64,000 nt of DNA from Rhizobium album (lineage in GTDB: Bacteria > Pseudomonadota > Alphaproteobacteria > Rhizobiales > Rhizobiaceae), in the NCBI RefSeq assembly GCF_003122325.1, contig NZ_QFBC01000001.1, positions 372,001 to 436,000 on the forward strand, in the 5' to 3' direction. A program made the position numbers and the translations under genes. Under the pieces are notes generated by a model. That model made no database searches, had not been told where the DNA came from, and saw only the letters and a program-made list of their open reading frames with translations. Shown here piece by piece: positions 17,953 through 27,279 of the stretch. Positions within the stretch are counted from its first letter, which is position 1; the number at the start of each line of letters is the position of its first letter.

Positions 17953-19758
17953 TCAGCCGCTCTCGTTCGCGACGGGTTCGGCCATGTCGTCGTATTCTTC
18001 GACCGTCCGCTTCGGCTTGAGCAGCGGCTCCGGCTTGACCGGGCGCGAGTACAGCATGTGCCGGCCGGCCTGCAGGCCTTCCGCCGCCTGCAGCACCAGC
18101 CGCTCCTCGTCGCGCCGGCGGATGTCGTCGCCGATCGACGTCGCGTCGTCCTCCCCCAGGCCCAACGCCTCCAGCGCCCGGCGGCCGAACAGCAGGCCGG
18201 ACTCCAGGGTTTCGCGCAATTCGTATTCGATGCCCTGTTCGCGCAGCGCCAGCGTGTGGATACGGTCGTAGGAGCGCACGAACAGCCGCGCCTGGGGAAA
18301 TTCGGCGCGCACCAGTTCGACGATGCGGTCGGTGACCTGCCGGTTGTGGGTACAGATGGCGATGATCTTCGCCCGTTCGATGCCGGAGGAGATGAGCACA
18401 TCCTTGCGGGTGCCGTCGCCGAAATAGATGCGGAAGCCGAAGCTCGCCGCTTGGCGGATGCGATCGGCGGAATAATCGATGACGGTCACGTCGCGCCCGC
18501 CGGCCAGCAGGATCTGCGCGGCGATCTGGCCGAAACGGGAAAAGCCGATCATCAGCACGTCGGAGCCGGCGCCGTCGAAATCCTCTTCCAGTTCCTCGTG
18601 CCCTTCCTCCTTCAGGAGCCGCCGCGACAGGGAGGCGCCGATCGGCGTCAGCGCCATCGACAGGGTGACGATGGCGACCAGCAGCGACGCCGTGCCCGAG
18701 GACATCAGTCCGTGGGCGGCGGCGGTGGTGAACAGCACGAAACCGAACTCGCCGCCCTGCGGCAGCAGGAAAGCGATGCGGATCGCGTCATTGTGGCCCG
18801 AGCCGGTGGCCCGGCAGACGAGATAGACGACGGTTGCCTTCAAGGCCATCGTCAGCGGTACGGCGACGAGGATCAGCGTTATGTTGGCCAGCAGCACCTT
18901 GAGGTCGAGCGACAGGCCGACGGCGATGAAGAACATCGCGAGCAGGATGCCGCGGAAGGGCTCGATATCGGCCTCCAGCTCGTGCCGGTAGGAGGATTCC
19001 GCCAGCATGACGCCGGCGAGGAAGGCGCCCATGGCCATGGAAAGGCCGACCGCCTGCATCAGCGAGGCAGCCCCCATGACCACCAGCAGGGCGGCGGCGA
19101 TCATCACCTCGCGGGCGCCGGTGCGGGCGATCACCTGGAACAGCCGCGGCAGCAGGTAGCGTCCGGCGAGCACCATCACCGCCACGGCGGCGACGGCGAT
19201 GAACAGGTCGCGGATCGGATCGCCCATTTCGCCGTCCGGTCCGTCGAGCACCGTTATCAGCGCCAGAAGCGGCACGATCGCCAGGTCCTGCAAAAGCAGG
19301 ATACAGAAGGACAGCTGGCCGTAGCGCGTATTGGTATCGCCGGCCTCGCCGAGGATCTGCAGCGCGAAGGCCGTCGAAGACAGCGCCAGCCCGAAGCCGG
19401 CGATCAGCCCGCCGCGCCAGTCGACGACGCCGCTCAAGGTGGCGGCGGCCGACAGCACCAGCCCGGTCACCAGCACCTGGGCGGAGCCGAGGCCGAAGAT
19501 GTCACGCCGGAGCTGCCACAGCCGCGACGGCTTGAGTTCGAGGCCGATGATGAACAGCAGGAAGACGATGCCGAGTTCGGCGACGTGCAGGATGTTGTCG
19601 GCATCGGTGATCACCTGCAGCGCCGGGCCGATCACCACGCCGGCGAACAGGTAACCGAGCACGGTGCCGAGGCCGAGCTTCTTGAAGATCGGCGCGGCGA
19701 CCACCGCGCCGCCGAGCAGGAGAAGCGCCTCGGAGAAAAGGGAAGTCGGCTCGGACAT
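17953..19758 (-). CDS. Kef-type cation:proton antiporter (KefB/KefC-like)
   Basis: A 601-residue member of the CPA2 monovalent cation:proton antiporter family. The first 380 residues form about twelve membrane helices, with the FGLALSSTAFALQIL helix and FLLPQGGEFGFVLF typical of the family. The cytoplasmic part has a TrkA-N/RCK domain with the nucleotide-binding GFSRFGQIAAQILL and a following acidic YSADRIRQA. In E. coli, KefB/C are glutathione-gated potassium efflux systems; no ancillary KefF/G gene is present here, so gating is uncertain. Confidence 0.93.
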   Translation of the reverse strand: MSEPTSLFSEALLLLGGAVVAAPIFKKLGLGTVLGYLFAGVVIGPALQVITDADNILHVAELGIVFLLFIIGLELKPSRLWQLRRDIFGLGSAQVLVTGLVLSAAATLSGVVDWRGGLIAGFGLALSSTAFALQILGEAGDTNTRYGQLSFCILLLQDLAIVPLLALITVLDGPDGEMGDPIRDLFIAVAAVAVMVLAGRYLLPRLFQVIARTGAREVMIAAALLVVMGAASLMQAVGLSMAMGAFLAGVMLAESSYRHELEADIEPFRGILLAMFFIAVGLSLDLKVLLANITLILVAVPLTMALKATVVYLVCRATGSGHNDAIRIAFLLPQGGEFGFVLFTTAAAHGLMSSGTASLLVAIVTLSMALTPIGASLSRRLLKEEGHEELEEDFDGAGSDVLMIGFSRFGQIAAQILLAGGRDVTVIDYSADRIRQAASFGFRIYFGDGTRKDVLISSGIERAKIIAICTHNRQVTDRIVELVRAEFPQARLFVRSYDRIHTLALREQGIEYELRETLESGLLFGRRALEALGLGEDDATSIGDDIRRRDEERLVLQAAEGLQAGRHMLYSRPVKPEPLLKPKRTVEEYDDMAEPVANESG

Positions 19759-19872
19759 GAAAATGGACGTCTTTCGAGAGCTTGTAAAAACGACGACGGA
19801 AAGAATCGGCGGCTGCGGACTTGATGCTTGCTGGAGTGCACAATAAATGGAACGCGAATGAAAGGCTAAATC

Positions 19873-21222
19873 ATGTCCTCAGAAATCGACTCTGCAGCAT
19901 TGCTTTCGCAGGCCAGCCAACTCATCGATCTTGCACTTGCCGCCGGCGCTGACAAGGCCGATGCGGTGGTGGTGCGTTCCCGCTCCCGTTCGGTCAGCGT
20001 CCGCCTCGGCAAGGTCGAGGCGACCGAGGCATCCGAGAGCGACGACTTCGCCCTGCGCGTGTTCGTCGGCAATCGTGTTGCCAGCATTTCGGCGACGCCG
20101 GGGGCGACCGATGCCCGGATCATCGCCGAACGCGCCGTTGCCATGGCAAAGGTCTCCCCCGAAGACCCCTTCGCCTGCCTGGCGGATGAAGCCGACCTTT
20201 CCAGCAATTATCCCGACCTCGATCTTTTCGATCCGACCGAAATCCCCACCGACGCGCTGGCCGAGGCGGCGTTGGCGGCGGAGGCCGCGGCAATGGCGAT
20301 CCCGGGCGTGGCCAATTCGTCCGGGGCCGGCGCTTCGGCCGGAATGGGCGGCATGGTGCTCGCCACCTCGCACGGCTTTGCCGGTAGCTACATGGGTTCG
20401 CGCTTCGGCCGTTCCGTCAGCGTCATCGCCGGCGAAGGCACGAAGATGGAGCGCGACTACGATTTCGACAGCCGTCTCTATTTCGCCGATCTCGACAGCC
20501 CCGAGGAGATTGGCCGGCGGGCCGGCGAGCGGACCGTCAAGCGGCTGAACCCGCGGCAGGTCGATACCGGCAGGAACGTCACCGTGGTTTTCGATCCGCG
20601 TGTCGCCCGCGGTTTCGTCGGCCATATCGCCGCGGCGATCAACGGCGCGTCCGTCGCCCGCAAGACGAGTTTCCTGCGCGACAAGATGGGCCAGCAGGTG
20701 CTGAAATCCGGCCTCACCATCACCGACGATCCGCTGATCGTGCGCGGTCCGTCGTCGCGGCCGTTCGACGGCGAAGGCGTGACCGGCCGCAAGCTGGCGA
20801 TGATCGAGGACGGCGTGCTCAGGCAATGGTTCCTGTCGACCTCGACGGCGCGCGAGCTGGGCCTGAAGACCAACGGCCGCGGTGCCCGCGGCGGCTCCTA
20901 CGTCAATCCCACCTCGACCAACCTGATGCTGGAGCCGGGCAGCATCGATCCCGAGGCGCTGATCCGCCAGGTCGGCACCGGCTTCTACGTCACCGAGCTG
21001 ATCGGCCAGGGGGTCAACATGATCACCGGCGAATACAGCCGCGGCGCCACCGGCTTCTGGATGGAGAACGGCGAAATCGCCTATCCGGTCTCGGAAGTGA
21101 CGATCGCCTCCAACCTCAAGGACATGTTCATGCGGGTGACGCCGGCGAACGATATCGATCGCAGCTTCTCCGTCGTCGCGCCGACCATCGCCATCGAGGG
21201 AATGACCCTGGCGGGACGCTGA
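19873..21222 (+). CDS. pmbA: TldD/PmbA family metalloprotease subunit (TldE/PmbA)
   Basis: A 449-residue PmbA/TldE homologue. In E. coli, TldD and TldE form a heterodimeric zinc protease that matures microcin B17 and degrades unfolded peptides; TldE is the non-catalytic partner. The protein has the conserved GGSYVNPTSTNLMLEPG and late EYSRGATGFWMENGEIAYPVSEVTIASNL-type region. No HExxxH motif is seen, as expected for TldE. tldD is not in this window. The next gene begins three bases after its stop, so they form an operon. Confidence 0.94.
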   Translation: MSSEIDSAALLSQASQLIDLALAAGADKADAVVVRSRSRSVSVRLGKVEATEASESDDFALRVFVGNRVASISATPGATDARIIAERAVAMAKVSPEDPFACLADEADLSSNYPDLDLFDPTEIPTDALAEAALAAEAAAMAIPGVANSSGAGASAGMGGMVLATSHGFAGSYMGSRFGRSVSVIAGEGTKMERDYDFDSRLYFADLDSPEEIGRRAGERTVKRLNPRQVDTGRNVTVVFDPRVARGFVGHIAAAINGASVARKTSFLRDKMGQQVLKSGLTITDDPLIVRGPSSRPFDGEGVTGRKLAMIEDGVLRQWFLSTSTARELGLKTNGRGARGGSYVNPTSTNLMLEPGSIDPEALIRQVGTGFYVTELIGQGVNMITGEYSRGATGFWMENGEIAYPVSEVTIASNLKDMFMRVTPANDIDRSFSVVAPTIAIEGMTLAGR

Positions 21223-21224
21223 CC

Positions 21225-22025
21225 ATGGATACCGCGACACAGGCCGACTGGACCGCGGATCTGCAGCTGATCCGCGATGCGGCGCGGCAGGCGGGCGAGA
21301 TCGCGCTGAAATTCTTCCGGCGCTCGCCGGAAGTCTGGTGGAAGAACGAAGGTCGTTCGCCGGTCAGCGCCGCCGATTATGCCGCCAATGAATGCCTGGA
21401 AAGCGTGTTGCGCAGCGCCCGGCCAGGTTATGGCTGGCTTTCGGAGGAAACGGACGACGATGTGGCGCGGCTTGGCCACGACACGCTGTTCGTCGTCGAT
21501 CCCATCGACGGCACCCGCGGTTTCATCAACGGGCTGGAGATGTGGTGCGTCAGCATCGCCGTCGTCCATCGCGGCCGGCCGGTTGCCGGCGTGCTGGTTG
21601 CGCCGGCGCTGGAGGAGGAGTTTTGCGCCGGTGTCAGCGGCGATGCGTTGAAGAACGGCCGGCCGATCGCCGTATCGCTGCCCGATCCCGCGCGCCGCCA
21701 GAAATTCGCCGCCGCCGAGGAGATGGTCTCGAAATTCGAGCCGGGCTTCCGCGCCACCATCGAGCGCGCCAAGCATGTGCCCTCGCTCGCCTACCGGCTG
21801 GCCATGGTCGCCGACGGCAGGCTCGACGGCACGCTGGTCAAGCGCAACTCCCATGACTGGGATCTTGCTGCCGCCGACCTCATCCTCGCCCGCGCCGGCG
21901 GGCAGCTCGTCGATCTCGACGGGGCGCCGTTGTCCTATAACCGCCCCGAGGTGACGCACGGCACGCTCTGCGCCGCCGGAGAAAGCCGCCTTCCCGAGAT
22001 TCTCGACCATCTGCGACGCATTTGA
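21225..22025 (+). CDS. Inositol monophosphatase family protein (CysQ/HisN-like)
   Basis: A 266-residue member of the magnesium-dependent, lithium-sensitive phosphatase family. The metal-binding motifs are E74-E75 in WLSEETDDD, the signature DPIDGTRGF at residues 92-100, and HDWDLAAADLILARAGG near the C-terminus. Possible substrates are 3'(2'),5'-bisphosphate nucleotides, inositol phosphates or histidinol phosphate, and the sequence alone does not decide. It follows pmbA almost without a gap and precedes DUF4170 and waaA. Confidence 0.93.
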   Translation: MDTATQADWTADLQLIRDAARQAGEIALKFFRRSPEVWWKNEGRSPVSAADYAANECLESVLRSARPGYGWLSEETDDDVARLGHDTLFVVDPIDGTRGFINGLEMWCVSIAVVHRGRPVAGVLVAPALEEEFCAGVSGDALKNGRPIAVSLPDPARRQKFAAAEEMVSKFEPGFRATIERAKHVPSLAYRLAMVADGRLDGTLVKRNSHDWDLAAADLILARAGGQLVDLDGAPLSYNRPEVTHGTLCAAGESRLPEILDHLRRI

Positions 22026-22091
22026 ACGTTGACCTTTCGGACAAAATCTCGCAGAGGAAAGAGGGAGGGAGTACAAATTGGGAAAACCAGA

Positions 22092-22325
22092 ATGACCGAC
22101 TCCGGCGATAAGAAACAGCTCCTGCACCTCGTTTTCGGCGGTGAACTCGACGATCTCACGAAGGTCGAGTTCCGCGATCTGAACAAGCTTGATATTGTTG
22201 GTATTTTTCCTGACTACGCGACGGCATTGACGGCCTGGAAGGCGAAAGCGCAGCAGACTGTCGATAATGCGCACATGCGTTATTTCATCGTTCATATGCA
22301 TCGGTTGCTGAATCCGGCGGAATGA
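22092..22325 (+). CDS. DUF4170 domain-containing small protein
   Basis: A 77-residue protein matching the DUF4170 pattern: LLHLVFGGELDDL, then DIVGIFPDYATALTAWKAKAQQTVDNA and YFIVHMHRLLNP. It is soluble, with no signal peptide. In Rhizobiales this family commonly sits immediately before the Kdo transferase gene, as here, which suggests an accessory role in Kdo-lipid A assembly; that is inference from position only. The ATG at 22092 gives the compact family length; the longer frame from 22029 is basic and unlike the family. Confidence 0.85.
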   Translation: MTDSGDKKQLLHLVFGGELDDLTKVEFRDLNKLDIVGIFPDYATALTAWKAKAQQTVDNAHMRYFIVHMHRLLNPAE

Positions 22326-22455
22326 CGAAAGGCGGGGCTTGCATTGCGAGCCTTGGCCGGGACGCGAATTTGTCCAATTCGTCGCTCATGAATGACCGGA
22401 AACCATTGGGGAACTTGGCTTTGAAAACGATCGTGCAAGATCGGAGACCGCATTC

Positions 22456-23775
22456 ATGAGCAGCCGCATGGCGCGCATGGCTTTGACAAGCTATCGCTGG
22501 GCCGGCGTGGCGATCTATCCGTTGGTCGGCGCTTACCTGACATACAGGGCGGCGAAGGGCAAGGAAGACCGCACGCGCCGGGCCGAGCGGTTCGGCTTTG
22601 CCAGCGCCGCGCGCCCGCAAGGGCCGCTCATCTGGTTCCACGCCGCCAGCGTCGGCGAAACCAATGCCGTCGTGCCGCTGATCCGCGAGATGCGGCGGCG
22701 TGACATCAACGTCGTGCTGACGACGGGCACCACCACCTCCGCCAAGGTTGCCCAGGCGCGCCTCGGCGCCGAGACGGTGCATCAATATGTGCCGCTCGAC
22801 CTGAAACCCGCCGTCGGCCGGTTTCTCGACTACTGGCAGCCGGACGTGGCGATCATCGCCGAATCCGAAATCTGGCCGATGACGATCATGGAACTCGGCA
22901 ACCGCCATATTCCGCAAGTCCTCGTCAACGCCCGCATGTCCGACCGTTCCTTTACGCGCTGGCGCAGCCGGTTGTCGCTGGCCGAAGCGCTGTTCGAGAA
23001 CCTGGCGCTGGTCATCGCCCAGTCGGATGTCGATGCCGAACGTTTTCGCGATCTCGGCGCCCTGCCGGTGACGGTCTCGGGAAATCTCAAGGTCGACAAC
23101 GACATGCCGGCGCATGATCCGGCGCAACTGGACAGCTACAAGCGCCAGATCGGCACGCGCAAGACCTGGGCGGCGATCTCCACCTTCGAGGGCGAGGAGA
23201 TGGCGGCGGCGACGGTGCACCGGGCGCTCAAGGAGCGCGACGGCGTGCTGACCATCATCGTGCCGCGCCATCCGGAGCGTAGCGACGACCTGGAAAAAGC
23301 CCTGACGGAAAAGGGTCTCAAGGTAGCCCGTCGCACCCGCAACGATCCGCTGACGCCCGAAACCGACATCTTCCTCGGCGATACGATCGGCGAGATGGGC
23401 CTCTACCTGCGGATGACGGAAGTGGCTTTCGTCGGCCGCTCGCTGTTTGCCGAAGGCGGCCAGAACCCGCTGGAGCCGGCCATGCTCGGTTGCGCGGTCC
23501 TTTCCGGCGGGCATGTGCAGAATTTCCGCGACACCTACCAGAAGCTCGCCCGCAACGGTTCCGCCCGCATGGTGCGCGATGTCGAGATGCTGGCGAAGGC
23601 GGTGCATTACCTGCTTGCCAACGATGCCGCCCGGCAGACAATGATCAATGCCGGGCTGGAGACGGTGCAGGAAATGCGCGGCGCGCTCACCGCCACCATC
23701 AAGGGGCTGGAGCCCTACATCAATCCCCTCACGGTCAAGGCCCGCCTGCAGCCGAGGGCTGCGGCGCAAGGCTGA
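22456..23775 (+). CDS. waaA: 3-deoxy-D-manno-octulosonic acid (Kdo) transferase
   Basis: WaaA (KdtA) adds Kdo from CMP-Kdo to lipid IVA on the cytoplasmic face of the inner membrane. The 439-residue GT30 enzyme begins with a short hydrophobic anchor (WAGVAIYPLVGAYLTYRA). It then shows LIWFHAASVGETNAVVPLI, the conserved acceptor-side ASxGE motif, and IIAESEIWPMTIMEL. The C-terminal Rossmann half has GNLKVDND and FAEGGQNPLEPAMLGCAV, which binds the sugar nucleotide. It is followed by a HAD phosphatase and lpxK in one run. Confidence 0.97.
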   Translation: MSSRMARMALTSYRWAGVAIYPLVGAYLTYRAAKGKEDRTRRAERFGFASAARPQGPLIWFHAASVGETNAVVPLIREMRRRDINVVLTTGTTTSAKVAQARLGAETVHQYVPLDLKPAVGRFLDYWQPDVAIIAESEIWPMTIMELGNRHIPQVLVNARMSDRSFTRWRSRLSLAEALFENLALVIAQSDVDAERFRDLGALPVTVSGNLKVDNDMPAHDPAQLDSYKRQIGTRKTWAAISTFEGEEMAAATVHRALKERDGVLTIIVPRHPERSDDLEKALTEKGLKVARRTRNDPLTPETDIFLGDTIGEMGLYLRMTEVAFVGRSLFAEGGQNPLEPAMLGCAVLSGGHVQNFRDTYQKLARNGSARMVRDVEMLAKAVHYLLANDAARQTMINAGLETVQEMRGALTATIKGLEPYINPLTVKARLQPRAAAQG

Positions 23776-23792
23776 CAACGGAAGATCTCATC

Positions 23793-24512
23793 GTGGCGCC
23801 ATCCCCCATTTCAGGCATTCTTTTCGACAAGGACGGTACGCTTCTGGATTACGCCAGGACCTGGCTGCCGGTGAACCGCGAGCTTGCGCGGTTCGCGGCG
23901 CAGGGCGACGGCGTGCTCGCCGACCGGCTTCTCTCCGCTTGCGGTATGGATCCGGTGAGCGGCTATGTGGTGCCCGACAGCTTGCTGGCGGCCGGAAACA
24001 CGGTGGAGATCGCCACCGGGTTCGTCGAGGCCGGTTCGCCACTCTCGGTCGCGGCGCTGACGGAGCAACTCGATGCGATGTCTGCCGATGCCGCCCGGCA
24101 TGCCGTGCCGGTTACCGATCTCGAAAGCTTCTTCCGGGACTTGAAGGAAAAAGGGTATCGCCTCGGCGTCGCCTCCAGCGACAACGAGCGGTCGATCCGC
24201 GAGACGGCCGATCGCTTTGGCTTTGCGCCCTATCTCGATTATGTCGCCGGCTACGACAGCGGTTTCGGCGTCAAGCCGGAGCCCGGCATGGTGCTCGGCT
24301 TCTGCATGGCGACCGGGCTCGATCCGCAAGAGGTCGCCGTCGTCGGCGACAACAATCACGACCTGCACATGGGCCGCAACGCCGGCGCTGGCCTGACGGT
24401 CGCGGTGCTGACGGGAACGGGCTCGCGCGCCTCGCTGTCGGCGGGCAGTGATCACTGCCTGAACGACATCACCGAGCTCGTGTCGGTCCTGCCGTCCCTC
24501 CAGCCGGTGTGA
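23793..24512 (+). CDS. HAD family hydrolase (phosphoglycolate phosphatase-like)
   Basis: A 239-residue HAD phosphatase. Motif I is [10 protein letters not shown] (Asp12, Asp14), motif II is ASSD in [11 protein letters not shown], the motif III lysine is in GVKPEPGMV, and motif IV is [13 protein letters not shown] helical cap lies between motifs I and II. The start is a GTG with GGAAGA seven to twelve bases ahead. It sits 17 bases after waaA and 38 bases before lpxK. This position suggests a phosphatase for lipid A or Kdo metabolism, but a housekeeping Gph-like role is equally possible. Confidence 0.88.
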   Translation: MAPSPISGILFDKDGTLLDYARTWLPVNRELARFAAQGDGVLADRLLSACGMDPVSGYVVPDSLLAAGNTVEIATGFVEAGSPLSVAALTEQLDAMSADAARHAVPVTDLESFFRDLKEKGYRLGVASSDNERSIRETADRFGFAPYLDYVAGYDSGFGVKPEPGMVLGFCMATGLDPQEVAVVGDNNHDLHMGRNAGAGLTVAVLTGTGSRASLSAGSDHCLNDITELVSVLPSLQPV

Positions 24513-24550
24513 GGCCGGCGTCCGGCGATTTCCAAAGGGGAGGGGACAGG

Positions 24551-25594
24551 ATGATTTCGGAAGCGCCGCCCTTCTGGTGGACACGTCCCGGCTGGCGCGC
24601 CTGGCTGCTTTCACCCTTTTCTTTCCTCTATGGCCGCATCGCCGGCTATCGTATGACCCATGGCCGGCGGGCCTCGGTTCCCGTGCCGGTCATCTGCGTC
24701 GGCAATTTCACCGTCGGCGGCGCCGGCAAGACGCCGACGGCGCTGGCGATTGCCAAGGCGGCCAAGGCGCGCGGCCTGAAACCCGGCTTCCTCAGCCGCG
24801 GTTACGGCGGTTCGCTCGACGTCACGACGCTGGTCGATCCGCACCACCACCGGGCCATGGCGGTCGGTGACGAGCCGCTGCTTCTGGCGCGCGAGGCGAC
24901 GACGGTGATCTCGCGGCGCCGCGTCGACGGTGCTAAGCGCCTGGTCGAGGCCGGCGTCGACCTCATCATCATGGACGACGGTTTCCAGAGCGCCCGGCTG
25001 GCGGTCGATTACGCCCTGGTGGTGATCGACACCGTGCGCGGCATCGGCAACGGGCATCTGGTGCCGGGCGGTCCCGTCCGGGCGCCGATCGACACCCAGC
25101 TTCGATACGTTTCGGCACTGATGACCGTCGGTCGCGGCAATGCCGCCGATCGCCTGGTGCGCCGTGCCGCCCGTGCCGGCAAGGGCATCTTCGTCGGCGC
25201 CATCGTGCCGCGGCCGGAGCCGGATCTCGGCGGTCGCCGTGTTCTCGCTTATGCCGGCATTGCCGATCCGGACAAATTCTACCGGACGCTGGACGAACTG
25301 GGCGCGGAGGTGGTGGTCCGCCACGCCTTCGGCGACCACCAGCATATTTCCGACGACGAAATGGCCGACCTGCTCGACACCGCCAACCGGCAGGGCCTGC
25401 AGCTGGTGACGACGTCGAAGGATATCGTCCGCCTGACCGGCAATCACGGCCGGGCCTCGGAACTGGTCTTCCTGTCGAAGGTCATCGAGGTCGACATGGT
25501 CTTCGACGATCCGCATGCCCCCGACCATATCATCGACGATGCGATCAAAGCGTCGAAGACACGGCTTTTCTCCACGGGCGGCAAGCAACGCTGA
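24551..25594 (+). CDS. lpxK: Tetraacyldisaccharide 4'-kinase
   Basis: LpxK phosphorylates the 4' position of the lipid A disaccharide, giving lipid IVA. The 347-residue protein begins [20 protein letters not shown], has a single N-terminal membrane-associated segment and the P-loop [14 protein letters not shown] (residues 50-63). DDGFQ follows, with the catalytic DxD-type acidic region. The start was chosen after GAGGGGACAGG. It ends the envelope run that began with pmbA. Confidence 0.97.
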   Translation: MISEAPPFWWTRPGWRAWLLSPFSFLYGRIAGYRMTHGRRASVPVPVICVGNFTVGGAGKTPTALAIAKAAKARGLKPGFLSRGYGGSLDVTTLVDPHHHRAMAVGDEPLLLAREATTVISRRRVDGAKRLVEAGVDLIIMDDGFQSARLAVDYALVVIDTVRGIGNGHLVPGGPVRAPIDTQLRYVSALMTVGRGNAADRLVRRAARAGKGIFVGAIVPRPEPDLGGRRVLAYAGIADPDKFYRTLDELGAEVVVRHAFGDHQHISDDEMADLLDTANRQGLQLVTTSKDIVRLTGNHGRASELVFLSKVIEVDMVFDDPHAPDHIIDDAIKASKTRLFSTGGKQR

Positions 25595-25621
25595 CTGCGG
25601 GCAGCGTCCGCGAGCTTCCCG

Positions 25622-27175
25622 TCAGTACCAGGCGTCGGGAATATCCCGCGTCTTCCGCTCGATGAAATCCTTCAGCGCGTCGTCGGTGGCGACATCCAGC
25701 GGCGGCGCTTCATATTCGGCCAGGGTCTTTTTCCATTGCCGGTTGGCGCGGGTGGCGATGTCGGTCGAGCCGCCTTCTTCGCTCCACTTCTCGAAGGGTT
25801 CGTTGTCGGAGAGCGTCGAATCCCAGAAGGCGCTGGTATAGTTGCGCATCGTATGGTCGCAGCCGAGGAAATGGCTGCCGGGGCCGACCTGCAGGAAGGC
25901 GTCCATGGCCAGCGTGTTGTCGTCCACCACCACGCCGGCGAGGTAGGAATGCAGGGCGCCGCAGAGATCCGCATCCATGACGAATTTTTCGTAGGACATG
26001 GCCAGCAGGCCGTCGAGGAAGCCGGCGGAATGCAGGATGAAGTTGGCGCCGCAATGCACCGCCGACAGCATCGACATCAGCCCTTCCTGCATCGCCTGGC
26101 CGTCCGGCAGCTTCGAATTGGAAAAATTGCCGGCGCAGCGCAGCGGCAGCTTCAGCCGGCGGGCCAGTTGGCCGATCACCATCGAGCCGATCGCCGGCTC
26201 CGGCGTGCCGAAAGTCGGCGAGCCCGACCGCAGCGACATGGAGGACAGGAAGTTGCCGAAGATCACAGGCGCGCCCTTGCGCTCCAGCTGCGTCAGCGCG
26301 CAGCCAGCCATGGTTTCGGCGAAGGATTGCGCGATCGCCCCGGCATTGGTGACCGGTCCCATGGCGCCGCCGAGGATGAAGGGCACGATGACCGCCGCCT
26401 GGTTGGCGCGGGCATAGGCGCGCAGCGATTTTGTCATCGTGCCGTCCCAGACGAGCGGCGAGTTGACGTTGACATTGCCGAGGATGACACAGTTCCTGTC
26501 GACGAAATCGGTACCGAACAGGATACGGGCCATGTCGATGGAATCGTCGGCCCGCTCCTCTGCCGTGATCGAGCCCATGAAGGCGCGGTCGGAATATTTG
26601 ATATGGCTGTAGACCATGTGCAGGTGGCGCTTGTTGACGGCGACGTCCACAGGCTCGCAGATCGTGCCGCCGGAATGGTGCAGCCAGGGGCTCGATTGCG
26701 CCAGCTTGATGAAGTTGCGGAAATCCTCGATCGTGCCGTAGCGGCGGCCCTTGTCCAGGTCCATGACGAAGGGGGAACCATAGGCCGGCGAGAAGACGAC
26801 GTTGCTTCCGCCGATCTCGACGCTGCGGGCCGGGTTGCGGGCATGCTGGGTGAAGCTTGCCGGCGCCGATTTGAGGATCTCGTTGAGCATGCCCGGCTCG
26901 AACTTGACCAGCAGCCCGTCCACCTTGGCTCCCGCCTTCTTCCATAGCTCGATGGCTTCGGGATCGTCGCGAAATTCGATGCCGACCTCCGAGAGGATAC
27001 GATCCGCCGTGCGTTCGATTTTCAACAGGTTCTCTTCAGAGAGAATGTCGTAGGTCGGGATGTTGCGCCGGATATAAGGAACGCCGAGCGGCTTCGTCGA
27101 AGCGTCGCGCCTGTTGGAACGCCCGCCGCGCGCACGGCGGCCGGTGTCGAGTGTGGTATCTTCCGCCAGGGCCAT
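25622..27175 (-). CDS. Trimethylamine methyltransferase (MttB) family protein, non-pyrrolysine type
   Basis: A 517-residue member of the COG5598/MttB superfamily. These are TIM-barrel methyltransferases that demethylate quaternary or tertiary amines and pass the methyl group to a corrinoid protein. The frame has no internal amber codon, so it is one of the homologues without pyrrolysine, like the glycine betaine enzyme MtgB. Segments such as NVNSPLVWDGTM, PFILGGAMGPVTNAGAIAQ and GCDHTMRNYTSAFWD are family-like. The ATG at 27175 has a GGAGGA site. A divergent LysR gene starts about 100 bases away and is the likely regulator. No corrinoid protein gene is nearby, and the substrate is unknown. 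Confidence 0.9.
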   Translation of the reverse strand: MALAEDTTLDTGRRARGGRSNRRDASTKPLGVPYIRRNIPTYDILSEENLLKIERTADRILSEVGIEFRDDPEAIELWKKAGAKVDGLLVKFEPGMLNEILKSAPASFTQHARNPARSVEIGGSNVVFSPAYGSPFVMDLDKGRRYGTIEDFRNFIKLAQSSPWLHHSGGTICEPVDVAVNKRHLHMVYSHIKYSDRAFMGSITAEERADDSIDMARILFGTDFVDRNCVILGNVNVNSPLVWDGTMTKSLRAYARANQAAVIVPFILGGAMGPVTNAGAIAQSFAETMAGCALTQLERKGAPVIFGNFLSSMSLRSGSPTFGTPEPAIGSMVIGQLARRLKLPLRCAGNFSNSKLPDGQAMQEGLMSMLSAVHCGANFILHSAGFLDGLLAMSYEKFVMDADLCGALHSYLAGVVVDDNTLAMDAFLQVGPGSHFLGCDHTMRNYTSAFWDSTLSDNEPFEKWSEEGGSTDIATRANRQWKKTLAEYEAPPLDVATDDALKDFIERKTRDIPDAWY

Positions 27176-27279
27176 CTGTCTTCCTCCATTTCCGTTGATG
27201 GTAATGGCCAGAAAATCCGTTGTAACGCCGGAAAGATTTGAGGCATGATATAAGTTGAGCTTATGGAAGAAAATTGAAG

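Noticed and set aside
18058..19824. 588-codon plus-strand frame over the Kef antiporter gene
   Set aside because: The translation is almost entirely charged and His/Gln-rich low complexity, a mirror of membrane-helix codons.
22285..23778. 497-codon minus-strand frame over waaA
   Set aside because: Mirror frame with no recognisable domain; waaA motifs are on the plus strand.
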